A DNA stretch of 49,905 nucleotides from Thermoplasmata archaeon (GCA_030041175.1 JASHOK010000043.1:1-49905), one strand, 5' to 3'. Positions 1 to 9,586 are shown, counted from the stretch's first letter. Program-made: numbers and translations. Notes: generated by a model not told the origin, from the sequence alone.

Positions 1-2
1 CA

Positions 3-1238
3 TTCGTCCCACTCGGGGACGCCACGATGGACGAGGCGGTGGCGCTCTCCGTCCGCCTGGGGGAGCGGATCTGGACCGAACTTCACGTTCCGGTCTACCT
101 GTACGCTGCAGCGGCGCGCCGCCCCGAGCGCGCCGACCTTGCAGTGGTTCGGCAAGGGGGATTCGAAGGGCTCCGGGAGACGGTGCGAACCGACCCGCGC
201 CGCAGGCCAGACTTCGGAGACGCAGAGCTCCATCCTACCGCCGGCGCCGTAGCGGTGGGAGCGCGTCCGGTGCTGATCGCCTTCAACGCGTATCTCAGCA
301 CGCCGGACGTTGCGGTGGCCAAGAAGGTCGCCCACGCGGTCCGCGGGCGGGACGGCGGCCTGGCCGAGGTCAAGGCCCTGGGCTTCGAGATCCGGGAGCG
401 GAACCGGGCGCAAGTCTCGATGAATCTCACCGACTATCGAAAGACTCCCATCCACCGGGCGCTCGAGGCCGTCCGCCGGGAAGCGATCCGATACGGCGCG
501 ACGATCGAAGAGTCGGAGATCGTGGGACTCGTACCGGAGGACGCTCTGCTGGATGCCTCGGAGTTCTACCTCCAACTGAACCGGTTTTCCCGGGATCAGA
601 TCCTCGAGCGCAAGATTTCGCCGGCGCCGGGTGGGTCCGACTCGGACGCGCCGAAGACGGGGCTCAATCTCGCGGTCCTGACCGTTCAGGAGCTCGTCGA
701 TCGTGTGGCCGCGCGCACACCCACGCCCGGAGGAGGCAGCGCAGCCGCGATCGCCGCCGCCCTCGGAACGGCGCTCGGAGAGATGGTCATCGCCTACTCG
801 ACTCCGCTCAAACAGTCCCCCTCGGCAGCCCTAGCGGCTCTGGCGAAGGAGCTCACCGCGAGCCGGGGGACCTTTCTCGAGCTGGCCAATGCCGACACTG
901 CGGCCTACGAAGCGGTCCGGTCCGCTCGTCGGGAGCGAAAGTCCCACCCCGACGACCCGGCAGCCCAGAAGGCGTTCGTCGCCGCACTCCAGAAGGCCGT
1001 GGAAGTGCCCATGGACACGGCCCGGTTGGCCCGTCGGACGGAAGGGCGGCTAGAGGCGCATCGCGAGCAGACCAATCCCGCCCTGGGGAGTGATCTCGTT
1101 TCGGGGCTGGCTCTCCTCCGCGCCGCCGCCGAGTCCGCCCTCTCGAATGTCTCCATCAACCTCGCGGACCTGCGCGCCGAGGGACTCCCGGTCGCAGACC
1201 TCGAAGCGGAGCGGGACCGACTCAGTGGCCAGCCATGA
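3..1238 (+). CDS. ftcD: Glutamate formimidoyltransferase / formimidoyltetrahydrofolate cyclodeaminase fusion (5' truncated by window edge)
   Basis: Frame stays open to the window edge (FVPLGDATMDEAV...); formiminotransferase-like region (MNLTDYRKTPIHRALEAVRREA) followed by cyclodeaminase-like region (TPTPGGGSAAAIAAALGTALGEMV). Confidence 0.85.
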   Translation, partial: FVPLGDATMDEAVALSVRLGERIWTELHVPVYLYAAAARRPERADLAVVRQGGFEGLRETVRTDPRRRPDFGDAELHPTAGAVAVGARPVLIAFNAYLSTPDVAVAKKVAHAVRGRDGGLAEVKALGFEIRERNRAQVSMNLTDYRKTPIHRALEAVRREAIRYGATIEESEIVGLVPEDALLDASEFYLQLNRFSRDQILERKISPAPGGSDSDAPKTGLNLAVLTVQELVDRVAARTPTPGGGSAAAIAAALGTALGEMVIAYSTPLKQSPSAALAALAKELTASRGTFLELANADTAAYEAVRSARRERKSHPDDPAAQKAFVAALQKAVEVPMDTARLARRTEGRLEAHREQTNPALGSDLVSGLALLRAAAESALSNVSINLADLRAEGLPVADLEAERDRLSGQP

Positions 1239-1939
1239 AGGGCGGGCACCGCCCGCGTCCGCGGCCCTTCGTCCACGTCAACTGCGCCATCTCCCTGGAT
1301 GGCCGGCTCGCCTTCTCGGGAGGCCGACGCGCGCCCCTGTCGGGGCCGCGGGACCTGGCCCGGGTCCAGCGACTTCGAGCCGAGCTCGGTGCCGTGCTCG
1401 TCGGCGTTGGGACCGTCATTTTGGACGACCCGTCGCTGCGTGTGCACTGGGAGCTGCTGGACGGCCCCCGGGGCGCGGATCCTGTACGAATCTGTCTCGA
1501 CGGCTCCGGCCGGCTGCCGTCGGACGCTCGACTCCTGGATGGAAGCCAGCGCACGATCATCGCCACGACGCGGGCGACCCACCGTGACTACCCCGCGACC
1601 GCCGAGACCCTGGTGGCCGGCGACGGGCCGGAGGTCGACCTCGCCCAGTTGCTCGGCTCCCTGTGGGAAGCGGGAGTCCGCGGCGTTCTGGTCGAGGGAG
1701 GAGCCCACGTCATCGCCAGCTTCCTGCGCGCGTCGCTCGTCGATCGGATGACCGTGTATGTGGCCCCGGTCGTGATCGGCGGGGTGACGGCCCCCTCGAT
1801 GGCGGCGGGGCCCGAGTCGCACTCGTCCGACGAGTGGGTCGAACTTCTCCGGGAATCTGTGGAGGCGCTGGATGACGGCGTGCTGATCCGCCTTCGACCC
1901 CGGCGCCCGCCCGCGGGCTCGCCGCCCTCACCGTTATAG
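1235..1939 (+). CDS. 2,5-diamino-6-ribosylaminopyrimidinone 5'-phosphate reductase (RibD C-terminal / archaeal riboflavin reductase family)
   Basis: FVHVNCAISLDGRLA, LRAELGAVLVGVGTVILDDPSLRV, VRGVLVEGGAHVIASFL signatures; 4-nt overlap with upstream gene. Confidence 0.85.
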   Translation: MKGGHRPRPRPFVHVNCAISLDGRLAFSGGRRAPLSGPRDLARVQRLRAELGAVLVGVGTVILDDPSLRVHWELLDGPRGADPVRICLDGSGRLPSDARLLDGSQRTIIATTRATHRDYPATAETLVAGDGPEVDLAQLLGSLWEAGVRGVLVEGGAHVIASFLRASLVDRMTVYVAPVVIGGVTAPSMAAGPESHSSDEWVELLRESVEALDDGVLIRLRPRRPPAGSPPSPL

Positions 1940-1974
1940 CCGCACCGGTCTCCGACGGCCCCGACGGGATCTGC

Positions 1975-2976
1975 GTGAAGCTCACCCACTTCGTACTCGC
2001 CGACCAGTTCCATTTCGGCATGATCACGGATGCGGGTGACTTCATCGACCTGGATACGGCCTGCCGCGACTACTTCGGGGTGAACCCCGTCAAGGGCGCG
2101 GACCCGAGTCGGTTCCGAGACATGCGGACCTTCTTCACCGGTGGCGCGGAGTCGGTGGCGATCACCAAGAAGATCCAGGAGTACATCGACCGACGGCGCG
2201 CCATGGGGTGGACGCCCCGGGCCGCTACCGGCGCTCGGTTCTTCTTCAAGCCGGAGGAAGGAATCCGGCTCCTCGCTCCGGTGGCCGCCGGCGCCAAGAT
2301 CTACCTGTTGGCCTCGAACTCGCGGAGCCACCTGGCGGAGCAAAAGAAGGAGCCGCCGTCGCAGCCCTACTTCTTCACTCGCTTCTTCAACAGCCTCATT
2401 GGGCCCAGCGAATCGCTGGTGCTCAGCCCCCATGGCCACTTCCCGGACGTCGAGCTGGAGCTGGCGGTCGTGATCGGGCAGCGGGGCAAGCACGTTTCCG
2501 CGGAGCGGGCCATGGAGATGATCGCCGGGTACACGATCGCCCTGGACATGGGCTACCGCGACCTGCAGTACCCTCCGGGCGGCGCGGTGGATTGGGTGCA
2601 AGGGAAGGGTTTCGATTCCACGATGGTCGTGGGCCCGTGGGTCGTTCCGAAGGAAGAGGTCGGCGAGCCCTATCCGCTTCACATGGAGCTCAAGGTCAAC
2701 GGCACCGTTCGCCAGAAGGGGGACACGACCGACTACCTGTTCCGGATCCCCCAGGTGATCGCGCATCTGACGCGCGGGGTCACGCTCGAGCCGGGCGACC
2801 TCATCTCGCTCGGGACCCTCGGGGGCGCGCCGGGCTTTGAGTTCGGGAACGAGAGTCGGAAGCTCCAGCCCGGCGACGTCATCGAGGGACTGATCGAGCG
2901 CGTCGGGCCGCTCAAGGTGACGGCGAAGGCCGAGACGGCCCCAGCGCCCGCGGCCGCCCCTCCCCCCGAAGCGTAA
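1975..2976 (+). CDS. Fumarylacetoacetate hydrolase family protein
   Basis: ELELAVVIGQRGKHVSAERAMEMIAGYTIALDMGYRDLQ; VKGFDS-type and GDLISLGTLGG motifs; GTG start. Confidence 0.85.
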   Translation: MKLTHFVLADQFHFGMITDAGDFIDLDTACRDYFGVNPVKGADPSRFRDMRTFFTGGAESVAITKKIQEYIDRRRAMGWTPRAATGARFFFKPEEGIRLLAPVAAGAKIYLLASNSRSHLAEQKKEPPSQPYFFTRFFNSLIGPSESLVLSPHGHFPDVELELAVVIGQRGKHVSAERAMEMIAGYTIALDMGYRDLQYPPGGAVDWVQGKGFDSTMVVGPWVVPKEEVGEPYPLHMELKVNGTVRQKGDTTDYLFRIPQVIAHLTRGVTLEPGDLISLGTLGGAPGFEFGNESRKLQPGDVIEGLIERVGPLKVTAKAETAPAPAAAPPPEA

Positions 2977-4210
2977 GGAACAGCGCCGTCGACGCGCTCA
3001 CGCGCACCGTCTCGCCTTCCCGGCCCTGGGTCCGATCGGGGACGGTGGGGTAGTCCACATCCGTGAGCAGATCGACGTCTACGGGCGGCGCCCCGTTCGC
3101 CGGGATCGGCGCGTCTCGGAACGGTTGGAACTGGTCCAGGTCGTCTCGCGAGAGCGGCAACACGCGGAATCCCGTTCCGCCGTGCAGGGAGCCGGGCAAC
3201 CGGATCAGCCGATGCACATCCGTCGTGACGGGGGCGTCCGTCTCGCCCTGAACATTGATCCGGGCGCGGTCCAGGATCTGCTGGAGAAGCGCCGGGGGAA
3301 AGTCGGCCGTCGAAACGTCGAGAGACAGGCCCTTGCGGATCTGACGGCCCCGTCCGTCGCGCACGAGGCGCTCGGCCCAGTCGTGGGCGACGGCCTCGGT
3401 CGCGCCGGCGTCCCTCAGGTCGCGGGCGGCCAGTTCCACTCCGCCCTCGTCCCATCGGGAGAGGATCTGGAAGAGCGCCCGCGTCAACCGGCCCGGCCAC
3501 CCGGGGGCGTCCGGGGGCGCCAGACGCCGGTAGGGTCGCTGTCGCACGCCCTGAGGGCGGCCGCCCTCCATCCCCGCGAGCTCTCCCCCGCTTCCAAACG
3601 AGAGCGAAGGGCCGCGCTCCCCTTCCCGGCTCTCGATCACCGCCTCGCTGGGGTCGACGCCGACGCCGAGGATGTACTCGACGAGCTCGCGCCGTTCCCC
3701 CGAGGAGAGCCCAAGAACCGACTCGGCATGCACGTGGGCATGGAATCCTCGACCTCCCGAGAAGACGAGGTCGACGTCCTGCTCATCGAAGCCGAAATCG
3801 CCGAGAAGAAACTCGTCGAGGAGGTCCCGGAACCGACCCCTCGCCAGTTCCAGCTGCTCGGCGTAGGTCTTGCCCTCGGCCTGCCGGAGGTGGTCCGCGT
3901 CGAGGTCGAAGATCAGGTCCGCGCCCAGCCAGTCCTTGGCGGACATCGTGGACGCACTGGGCGTGCGGTAGTAGGCCGAGGAATAGTAGACATGTCGCGG
4001 CGCCTCGGTCTGGAGGAATCCCCGCAGGTCATCGACGGACCGGAACGACGCGTGGCGCCGCATCAAGGTCTGCATCGAAAAGGGGAAGGCCGCGAACTCT
4101 CGGCGGGTGAATCGGGTGGGCGGCTCGACGCGAGTCCCTCCGTAATAGGACTGGAAGCGATGGTGGGCCCACTCGAGGGCCGGGGGGTCGAGCGTGGCCG
4201 TCTTGCTCAC
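2912..4210 (-). CDS. priS: Archaeal DNA primase small (catalytic) subunit PriS
   Basis: YYGGTRVEPPTRFTRREFAAFPF, DLIFDLDADHL, DVDLVFSGGRGFHAHVH catalytic motifs; GTG start. Confidence 0.92.
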   Translation of the reverse strand: MSKTATLDPPALEWAHHRFQSYYGGTRVEPPTRFTRREFAAFPFSMQTLMRRHASFRSVDDLRGFLQTEAPRHVYYSSAYYRTPSASTMSAKDWLGADLIFDLDADHLRQAEGKTYAEQLELARGRFRDLLDEFLLGDFGFDEQDVDLVFSGGRGFHAHVHAESVLGLSSGERRELVEYILGVGVDPSEAVIESREGERGPSLSFGSGGELAGMEGGRPQGVRQRPYRRLAPPDAPGWPGRLTRALFQILSRWDEGGVELAARDLRDAGATEAVAHDWAERLVRDGRGRQIRKGLSLDVSTADFPPALLQQILDRARINVQGETDAPVTTDVHRLIRLPGSLHGGTGFRVLPLSRDDLDQFQPFRDAPIPANGAPPVDVDLLTDVDYPTVPDRTQGREGETVRVSASTALFLTLRGEGRPRALGPSRPSPSP

Positions 4211-4217
4211 GCTCGCG

Positions 4218-4790
4218 TCACTCCTCGCCCGGCAGCTGGGTGGGCTCCAGGGCTTCGGCTTGGTTCGCCTCCGTTCGGAGGCGCACCAGGAGGTGGAAGA
4301 CCGTGGAGTGCTCGCTGCCCCGCAGCAGAAGCTCCACCGCCTGAGTGGCCCGGTCGAGCTCCGCTTCCTTGCCGATGAGCGCCACGGTGTTCCCGTAGAC
4401 GCTGACCGAACAGCCGGACAGCTCTTCGAGCCGGCTTCGTGCGCGACCCGCGGTTCCGATGAGCCGAGACCGGATCCTCCACAGCGCGGACTTCGACTGC
4501 TTGCCAGTCACCTGCTTGATGTCGATGACTCCGAGGTAGGTGTCGTCCACCAGCAGTCGCATCGCGCGCTGGGGCGAGAATCCCCGGCCGATTGCGACCA
4601 CGATGTCCCGAGCCTTTAGCGCCCCCACCGGATCGTCGGACGCATCGCCCGAGATCCCCACGCTGCCCTCCTCAGTATCGATCTCCAGCTTGACGTGCGT
4701 TTTCTGCTCGATTTCTCGGCGGGTGGCCCCTCCGGGACCGATCAGCGCGCCGACCCGGTCGTCCGGGATCCGGGCGAAGAGAACGCTCAT
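4218..4790 (-). CDS. KH-domain ribosome maturation protein (Dim2/Pno1-like)
   Basis: VGALIGPGGATRREIEQKT and IGRGFSPQRAMRLL, LIGTAGRARSRLEELSGCSVSVYG: two KH modules. Confidence 0.88.
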   Translation of the reverse strand: MSVLFARIPDDRVGALIGPGGATRREIEQKTHVKLEIDTEEGSVGISGDASDDPVGALKARDIVVAIGRGFSPQRAMRLLVDDTYLGVIDIKQVTGKQSKSALWRIRSRLIGTAGRARSRLEELSGCSVSVYGNTVALIGKEAELDRATQAVELLLRGSEHSTVFHLLVRLRTEANQAEALEPTQLPGEE

Positions 4791-5575
4791 CCCGAAGCTC
4801 CGGCCGTGAGGGTAAGGCCACCCGCCGCCTCGAAAAACTCCTCCGGGGAGGTGTCGACCCCGAGGCGGCGGAAGTACCTCGCAAAGTTCGCTGCATCGCG
4901 ACGGAGAAGCTCGCTCGCCTGTGGGTGCTCGGTCGAGATCGCCTGGGCCACGTCAATGAGGTACGGCCGGTCCTCCCGAATCAGGACGTTGTAGGGCGAA
5001 AGGTCTCCGTGGACGAGTCGAGCGGTCACTACCATCCGGTGCACCTGCGTCGTCAGATCCGTGTACAGCGCTCCCGGGTCCGCCAGCATCGCCTCTTGCA
5101 TGGGGGGTGCGGGGAGGCCCTCCACCCCGACGAACTCCATCACCAGTACGTTGCGGAAGTAGGCAAGGGGCTCTGGAACGCGGACCTCGGCGGCCCTCAA
5201 CGCGGTGAGAACGGTATGCTCTCGCCGGGTCCAGGCATAGATCATCCGGGCGGTGTTCCCCATGGCGCCGACTTCCCGCCGGAGCCACTCGATCACATAC
5301 GGTGGCACGTGTCGGAAAATGGAGTTTCCGATGCGGTAGATCTTCACGGCCCGGAACCCGGCCGGGCCGCTCGCGCGGAACACCCCGCCCTCCTTTCCGG
5401 TCGAGATCGGGTAATCGACGCTCTGGAACTGACCCTGGTTCACGAGCCGACCGATGGCGAGCAGGGTGGCATGGTCGAAGAATTCATCCACCAGCTTCCG
5501 CTGCTGCCGCTCCTTGCGGCGGTCCTCGACCCGCTCGGCGCGGGTCGGATAGAGGAGCTCCTCGGGGTCAGACAC
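4787..5575 (-). CDS. rio1: RIO1-type serine protein kinase
   Basis: STGKEGGVFRASG, RAVKIYRIG, LVHGDLSPYNVLI, PYLIDVAQAI; GTG start chosen at VSDPEELLYPTRAERVEDR (ORF track extends further upstream); ATGA overlap with the KH gene. Confidence 0.9.
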   Translation of the reverse strand: MSDPEELLYPTRAERVEDRRKERQQRKLVDEFFDHATLLAIGRLVNQGQFQSVDYPISTGKEGGVFRASGPAGFRAVKIYRIGNSIFRHVPPYVIEWLRREVGAMGNTARMIYAWTRREHTVLTALRAAEVRVPEPLAYFRNVLVMEFVGVEGLPAPPMQEAMLADPGALYTDLTTQVHRMVVTARLVHGDLSPYNVLIREDRPYLIDVAQAISTEHPQASELLRRDAANFARYFRRLGVDTSPEEFFEAAGGLTLTAGASG

Positions 5576-5695
5576 GAGTTGCCTACCCCGGTGCGGAGAC
5601 AAAACCGTTCCCAGAACATTGGATATAGGTCGTCGGGGGCGACGGACGCCCGAACCCCTTATGCGCCCTGTTCCCTTGCACCGGGGACCGCAGCG

Positions 5696-6172
5696 ATGGT
5701 TGACCCCGCAAATCTGGCGATCAGCGCCGTTCTGATCATAGTGGGCAGCGCACTGTTCGGCTTTGAGCTGGTGCACCCCGGCGCGTGGTTGCTCATTCCC
5801 GCCTGCATCATGATCGTGGCCGGCATCCTCTATCTCACGCTTCCGGGGCTGCTGCTCAACTCCTACTTTGGTCCCGCCGTGGTCGTGCTCGTCGCGCTGG
5901 GCGCCGCTCTTGCGACGATTCCGTACTACCGGTGGGTCGCTCCCACGCATGAGCCGTTGAGTACGACCGTCCAGTCCCTCGAGGGAGAAACCGGGGTCGT
6001 GGTGGTACCGGTCGTTCCGGATTCCTTGGCGGGGAAGGTTCAGATTCGCTCCGAGGTCTGGTCGGCACGGGCCGCGGGGCCGATCCCTGCCGGGACCCGG
6101 GTTCGGGTCATTTCGGGAGAGGGGGTCAGCGTCCTGGTTCGGCCGCTGGATGCTGCGCGAGGAGAGAACTGA
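5696..6172 (+). CDS. NfeD family membrane protein
   Basis: Hydrophobic helices then OB-like C-terminus (LEGETGVVVVPV...GTRVRVISGEGVSVLVRPL); directly upstream of SPFH gene. Confidence 0.82.
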   Translation: MVDPANLAISAVLIIVGSALFGFELVHPGAWLLIPACIMIVAGILYLTLPGLLLNSYFGPAVVVLVALGAALATIPYYRWVAPTHEPLSTTVQSLEGETGVVVVPVVPDSLAGKVQIRSEVWSARAAGPIPAGTRVRVISGEGVSVLVRPLDAARGEN

Positions 6173-6184
6173 GGGGGAAGAACG

Positions 6185-7447
6185 ATGGTGGATCCGCTAG
6201 CGCTGACGCTGATTGCAATCTTTGTCGTGGCCATCATTCTGATCCTGATCAATCGGATGGTCTACCAGATCCAGCCGTACCAGAACGGAATCGTCACCCT
6301 GCTGGGCTCGTACAAACGCATTCTCAATCCGGGGTTGAATTTCGTCAGCCCCCTCGCTCTCGTGATCAAGATCGACCTCCGGACGCAGGTGCTCGAGGTC
6401 CCGCGGCAAGAGGTCATCACGAAGGACAATTCGCCCACGAATGTCGACGCGATCATTTACATCAAGGTCGTCGACGCACCCAAAGCGATCTTCCAGGTCC
6501 AGGACTACCACGTGGCCACGGTGGCACTGGCCCAGACCACGCTCCGGTCCGTCATCGGTGACATGGAGCTGGACGAGGTGCTCTATAACCGGGAGCGGAT
6601 CAACACCCGGCTCCGCGACATCCTCGACCAGTCGACCGACAAGTGGGGCGTACGGGTCGAGGCCGTAGAGATCAAGGAGGTCGACCCGGTTGGACCGGTC
6701 AAGGCCGCGATGGAGGAGCAAACCTCCGCGGAGCGGCAGCGGCGGGCGGCCGTGCTCCGGGCGGACGGCGAGAAGCGCTCGGCCATCCTGGTGTCGGAAG
6801 GCCAGAAGCGGTCCCGCATCCTGCAGGCGGAAGGGGTCCGGCAGTCCAAGATCCTCGAGGCCGAGGGAACCCGGCTCGCGACGATCCTGGAGGCCCAGGG
6901 CGAAGCGCAGCGCCTACGGATCCTGGCGCTCGGCGCCGGACCGCTCGATTCCAAGGCACTGACGGTGCTGTCGCTCGACACCCTTGCGAGCGTGGGCAAC
7001 GGACAATCGACGAAGATCCTCTTCCCGTTCGAGCTCTCGCGCCTCGTAGAGGGTGCGTCCGAGTACCTGGGCATGTCCCGGACGGTTCCGGATCGGAGCC
7101 TCAATACGCTCGACGAGCTCGAAGCTCGTGTCGGCAAGATGGACGACATCCTCGGTCCGATTCCCCGGCAGGACGAGCTCTCGACCGAGATCAAGTCCAT
7201 CGAGGACGAGATCAAGGCGGAATCCGACGAGTCCGCCTCGATGATCGGACCCGACATGCAGGGGCGCGCCGCCGCCAATCTTCCGGACCCGCTCGGGTCG
7301 CCCCGCCGGTCCGCTCCGCCCCCGTCCTTCGGCGTCGCACAGTCCCACGGGAGCGCGCCGTCCACGGTTCCGGACGAGGGTCCGCACGACTTCACGCAGC
7401 CCACGCCCAAGCCGGCGGCCAAGAAACCCGGAGACTCTTCGGGGTAA
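6185..7447 (+). CDS. SPFH/Band 7 (stomatin-like) protein
   Basis: YQIQPYQNGIVTLLGSYKRILNPGLNFVSPL...RTQVLEVPRQEVITKDN; coiled-coil E/A/R-rich repeats. Confidence 0.92.
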   Translation: MVDPLALTLIAIFVVAIILILINRMVYQIQPYQNGIVTLLGSYKRILNPGLNFVSPLALVIKIDLRTQVLEVPRQEVITKDNSPTNVDAIIYIKVVDAPKAIFQVQDYHVATVALAQTTLRSVIGDMELDEVLYNRERINTRLRDILDQSTDKWGVRVEAVEIKEVDPVGPVKAAMEEQTSAERQRRAAVLRADGEKRSAILVSEGQKRSRILQAEGVRQSKILEAEGTRLATILEAQGEAQRLRILALGAGPLDSKALTVLSLDTLASVGNGQSTKILFPFELSRLVEGASEYLGMSRTVPDRSLNTLDELEARVGKMDDILGPIPRQDELSTEIKSIEDEIKAESDESASMIGPDMQGRAAANLPDPLGSPRRSAPPPSFGVAQSHGSAPSTVPDEGPHDFTQPTPKPAAKKPGDSSG

Positions 7448-7483
7448 ACCGGTCGGTCGGCGCCGCACCAAGGGTTTTCGCCA

Positions 7484-7500
7484 GCGCACCAAAAAGCAGG
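7484..7500 (+). repeat. 17-bp element gcgcaccaaaaagcagg, copy 1 (upstream of GT2)
   Basis: Exact match to reverse complement of 9476-9492. Confidence 0.85.
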
Positions 7501-7546
7501 TGCCTCGCACCGGCGTGGGGCTCCCCCGAGGGGGTGGCCGTTCGCA

Positions 7547-8551
7547 GTGCCGGGCCCGTCGACCGACCTGGTCGGGGGTATCGTTGCCTTCAACGAAGAA
7601 CGCGCTCTCCCTGCCGCCGTCGAGTCCCTTCTTTCTCAGGAGCTACCCTCCGGTGTCCGCTGGAGGACGCTCTGGGTCGTTGCCAGCGGATGCACGGACC
7701 GCACGGAATCCGTGGCGCATGCCTTGGCCCGAGCGCACCCGGAGGTCCGGGTCCTGGTCGAACCGGACCGTCGCGGAAAGGCCGCCGCTCTCGGGCGGGT
7801 CTTTCGGGCCGCGATAGGGGACTATCTGGTTCTGCTCAATGCGGATGCCGAGGCAGCGCCCGGCGCGGTAGCCGCTCTCCTCCGAGAGGTCGACGCGGAT
7901 TCGCCGTTGTTTGGCGTCATGGGCCGGCCCGACCCGGCGCCGCTGCCCGCTGGCCCGCTCGGGCGAATGCTGGCCTTGCTCTGGCTGCTTCACCATCGCC
8001 TGCACCTGGACCTAACCGCGAAAGGCCAGGGAACCCACCTGTCCGACGAGCTCCTGCTCCTGCCGATCGCCCATCTGCCGCCGCTGCCGGAAGAGGTGGT
8101 GAATGACGGGGCATTCATCGGGGCGTGGCTGGCCGGCCATGGGGGGCGGCTCCGCTATGCGCCGGAGGCCCGGGTCACCATCGAGCTTCCCTGGACGATC
8201 CAAGATCACCTTCGGCAGCGGCGGCGGATTCGGTCGGGGCATCAGCAGGTCGAAGCCTTGCTCGGCGTTCCGCCCACGACCCTGGGCCGGTTCCTCACCC
8301 AGGATAGCGGTCGGGTGATTCGGCTGGTTGGCCAGGCCGTCGCGGACACTCCGCGGGGGATCGAGGGACTGGCCGGACTTACCGTTGCAGAGATTGCGGC
8401 GATGGTGGCGGCGGCGTGGGACCGGTTGCCGCCCCGCCGTAGTCACCGTCTGTGGGAGACCATTGCCGATCCTCCGTCGCCGACCGCGGCCTCCCTGCGG
8501 CCCGCCGTTCGAACGCCATCGTCGCGAGGGCCATTCGAGAGGGTCGGGTGA
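7547..8551 (+). CDS. Family 2-like glycosyltransferase
   Basis: GIVAFNEERALPAAVESLLSQ, GCTDRTESVAHALARAHPEVRVLVEPDRRGKAAALGRVF, VLLNADAEAAPGA; GTG start. Confidence 0.85.
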   Translation: MPGPSTDLVGGIVAFNEERALPAAVESLLSQELPSGVRWRTLWVVASGCTDRTESVAHALARAHPEVRVLVEPDRRGKAAALGRVFRAAIGDYLVLLNADAEAAPGAVAALLREVDADSPLFGVMGRPDPAPLPAGPLGRMLALLWLLHHRLHLDLTAKGQGTHLSDELLLLPIAHLPPLPEEVVNDGAFIGAWLAGHGGRLRYAPEARVTIELPWTIQDHLRQRRRIRSGHQQVEALLGVPPTTLGRFLTQDSGRVIRLVGQAVADTPRGIEGLAGLTVAEIAAMVAAAWDRLPPRRSHRLWETIADPPSPTAASLRPAVRTPSSRGPFERVG

Positions 8552-9461
8552 GCGTCCGAAAGCAATGACTCGCCTGACCGGCCCGTCGCAGTTGATGGTT
8601 GACCCAGAGCCCTTTGACCTGGAGATAGGTCGCCAGGATGGGGAAGAGCAGCCCGTTGAGGCACCGGATCCCGGGTCCCGGAGGAGAATGGGCCGGTCCC
8701 TGCCTCGCTCCCTCGCCCGACCCCCAGCTCGCATACAGCCGAGGGAGTTCCTGCCGGAGCCATCCGTTGCGGTCCAGCAGCTGCCGGTATTCCCCCGGAC
8801 CGACCACGGGGCGCACGGTGAGCGCCTCCCGGGCAAAGAGGAAGCCACGCGCCTGGGAGTATTCGCGCTGGACCGCGCGTTCGTCGAGGACGTAGTTGAG
8901 ACACCAGATGGGGTCCCCTTGCCGTTCACCTCGAATCCGGTCCAGCCGAAGGGAGAGGAAGGTCCACGCCAGGTACGCCCAGAGCGTTCCGGGTCTCACG
9001 ATCGCCATCAGGTCGCAGTCATCGGTCGGGCCTGCGTCCCGATATGCCGCCGAGCCGGTGACGCCCAGGAAGCGGAGCCAGCGATCCCCGGGGGCCCCCG
9101 GGGATGCGAATCGCTCGAGGGCGCGCTGCCAATACTGCTCCGCGCGCGCTCGCCGATCGGGGTCCGGGCTGCGCGGAGCCTCGGTCGGGCCCCGGACCCA
9201 CCGCCCGTCGACCTCGATGACCCCCGGGTGCGCCCGGATCCAATCCCGAAGGGACCCGGCATCGGCGGGCCCAGTGTTGGGCAGCAGCGGCACGAGGTCT
9301 TCGAGCTCGAGCGACACGTGGAACTGGGACGCGACGTCGGCGAGCTCCCGAACCCGTTCACGGACCGGGTCCGCGGTACTGGGGGTGGCGTGGCCGGGAT
9401 GCGTCGAGAGTGCGGCAGTCGTAGGAATCGTCTCTCCGGGCGGCGCCACTGCCTCCGCCAA
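8379..9461 (-). CDS. Nucleotidyltransferase-superfamily (pol-beta-like) protein of unknown substrate
   Basis: VTGSAAYRDAGPTDDCDLMAIVRPGTLW = GS...DxD motif; start probably TTG at 9461 or an internal GTG; overlaps GT gene 3' end by 173 bp. Confidence 0.6.
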   Translation of the reverse strand: MAEAVAPPGETIPTTAALSTHPGHATPSTADPVRERVRELADVASQFHVSLELEDLVPLLPNTGPADAGSLRDWIRAHPGVIEVDGRWVRGPTEAPRSPDPDRRARAEQYWQRALERFASPGAPGDRWLRFLGVTGSAAYRDAGPTDDCDLMAIVRPGTLWAYLAWTFLSLRLDRIRGERQGDPIWCLNYVLDERAVQREYSQARGFLFAREALTVRPVVGPGEYRQLLDRNGWLRQELPRLYASWGSGEGARQGPAHSPPGPGIRCLNGLLFPILATYLQVKGLWVNHQLRRAGQASHCFRTLTRPSRMALATMAFERRAAGRPRSATEDRQWSPTDGDYGGAATGPTPPPPSPQSLQR

Positions 9462-9475
9462 CCGCCTCGAAACCT

Positions 9476-9492
9476 CCTGCTTTTTGGTGCGC
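9476..9492 (-). repeat. 17-bp element gcgcaccaaaaagcagg, copy 2 (upstream of nucleotidyltransferase-like gene)
   Basis: plus strand cctgctttttggtgcgc. Confidence 0.85.
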
Positions 9493-9586
9493 CTGCGGAA
9501 TCCGTTGGGTCACCGGCGGTTCCGTCCAGTCAGCGGCCAGACTGTCGGGCCAGCCGGAAGGAGTGCACGGGGTCGGGAGGTAGCGA

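Noticed and set aside
6643-8106. 487-aa plus-strand ORF
   Set aside because: Alternative frame of the SPFH gene and glycosyltransferase; low-complexity Arg/Gly/Pro.
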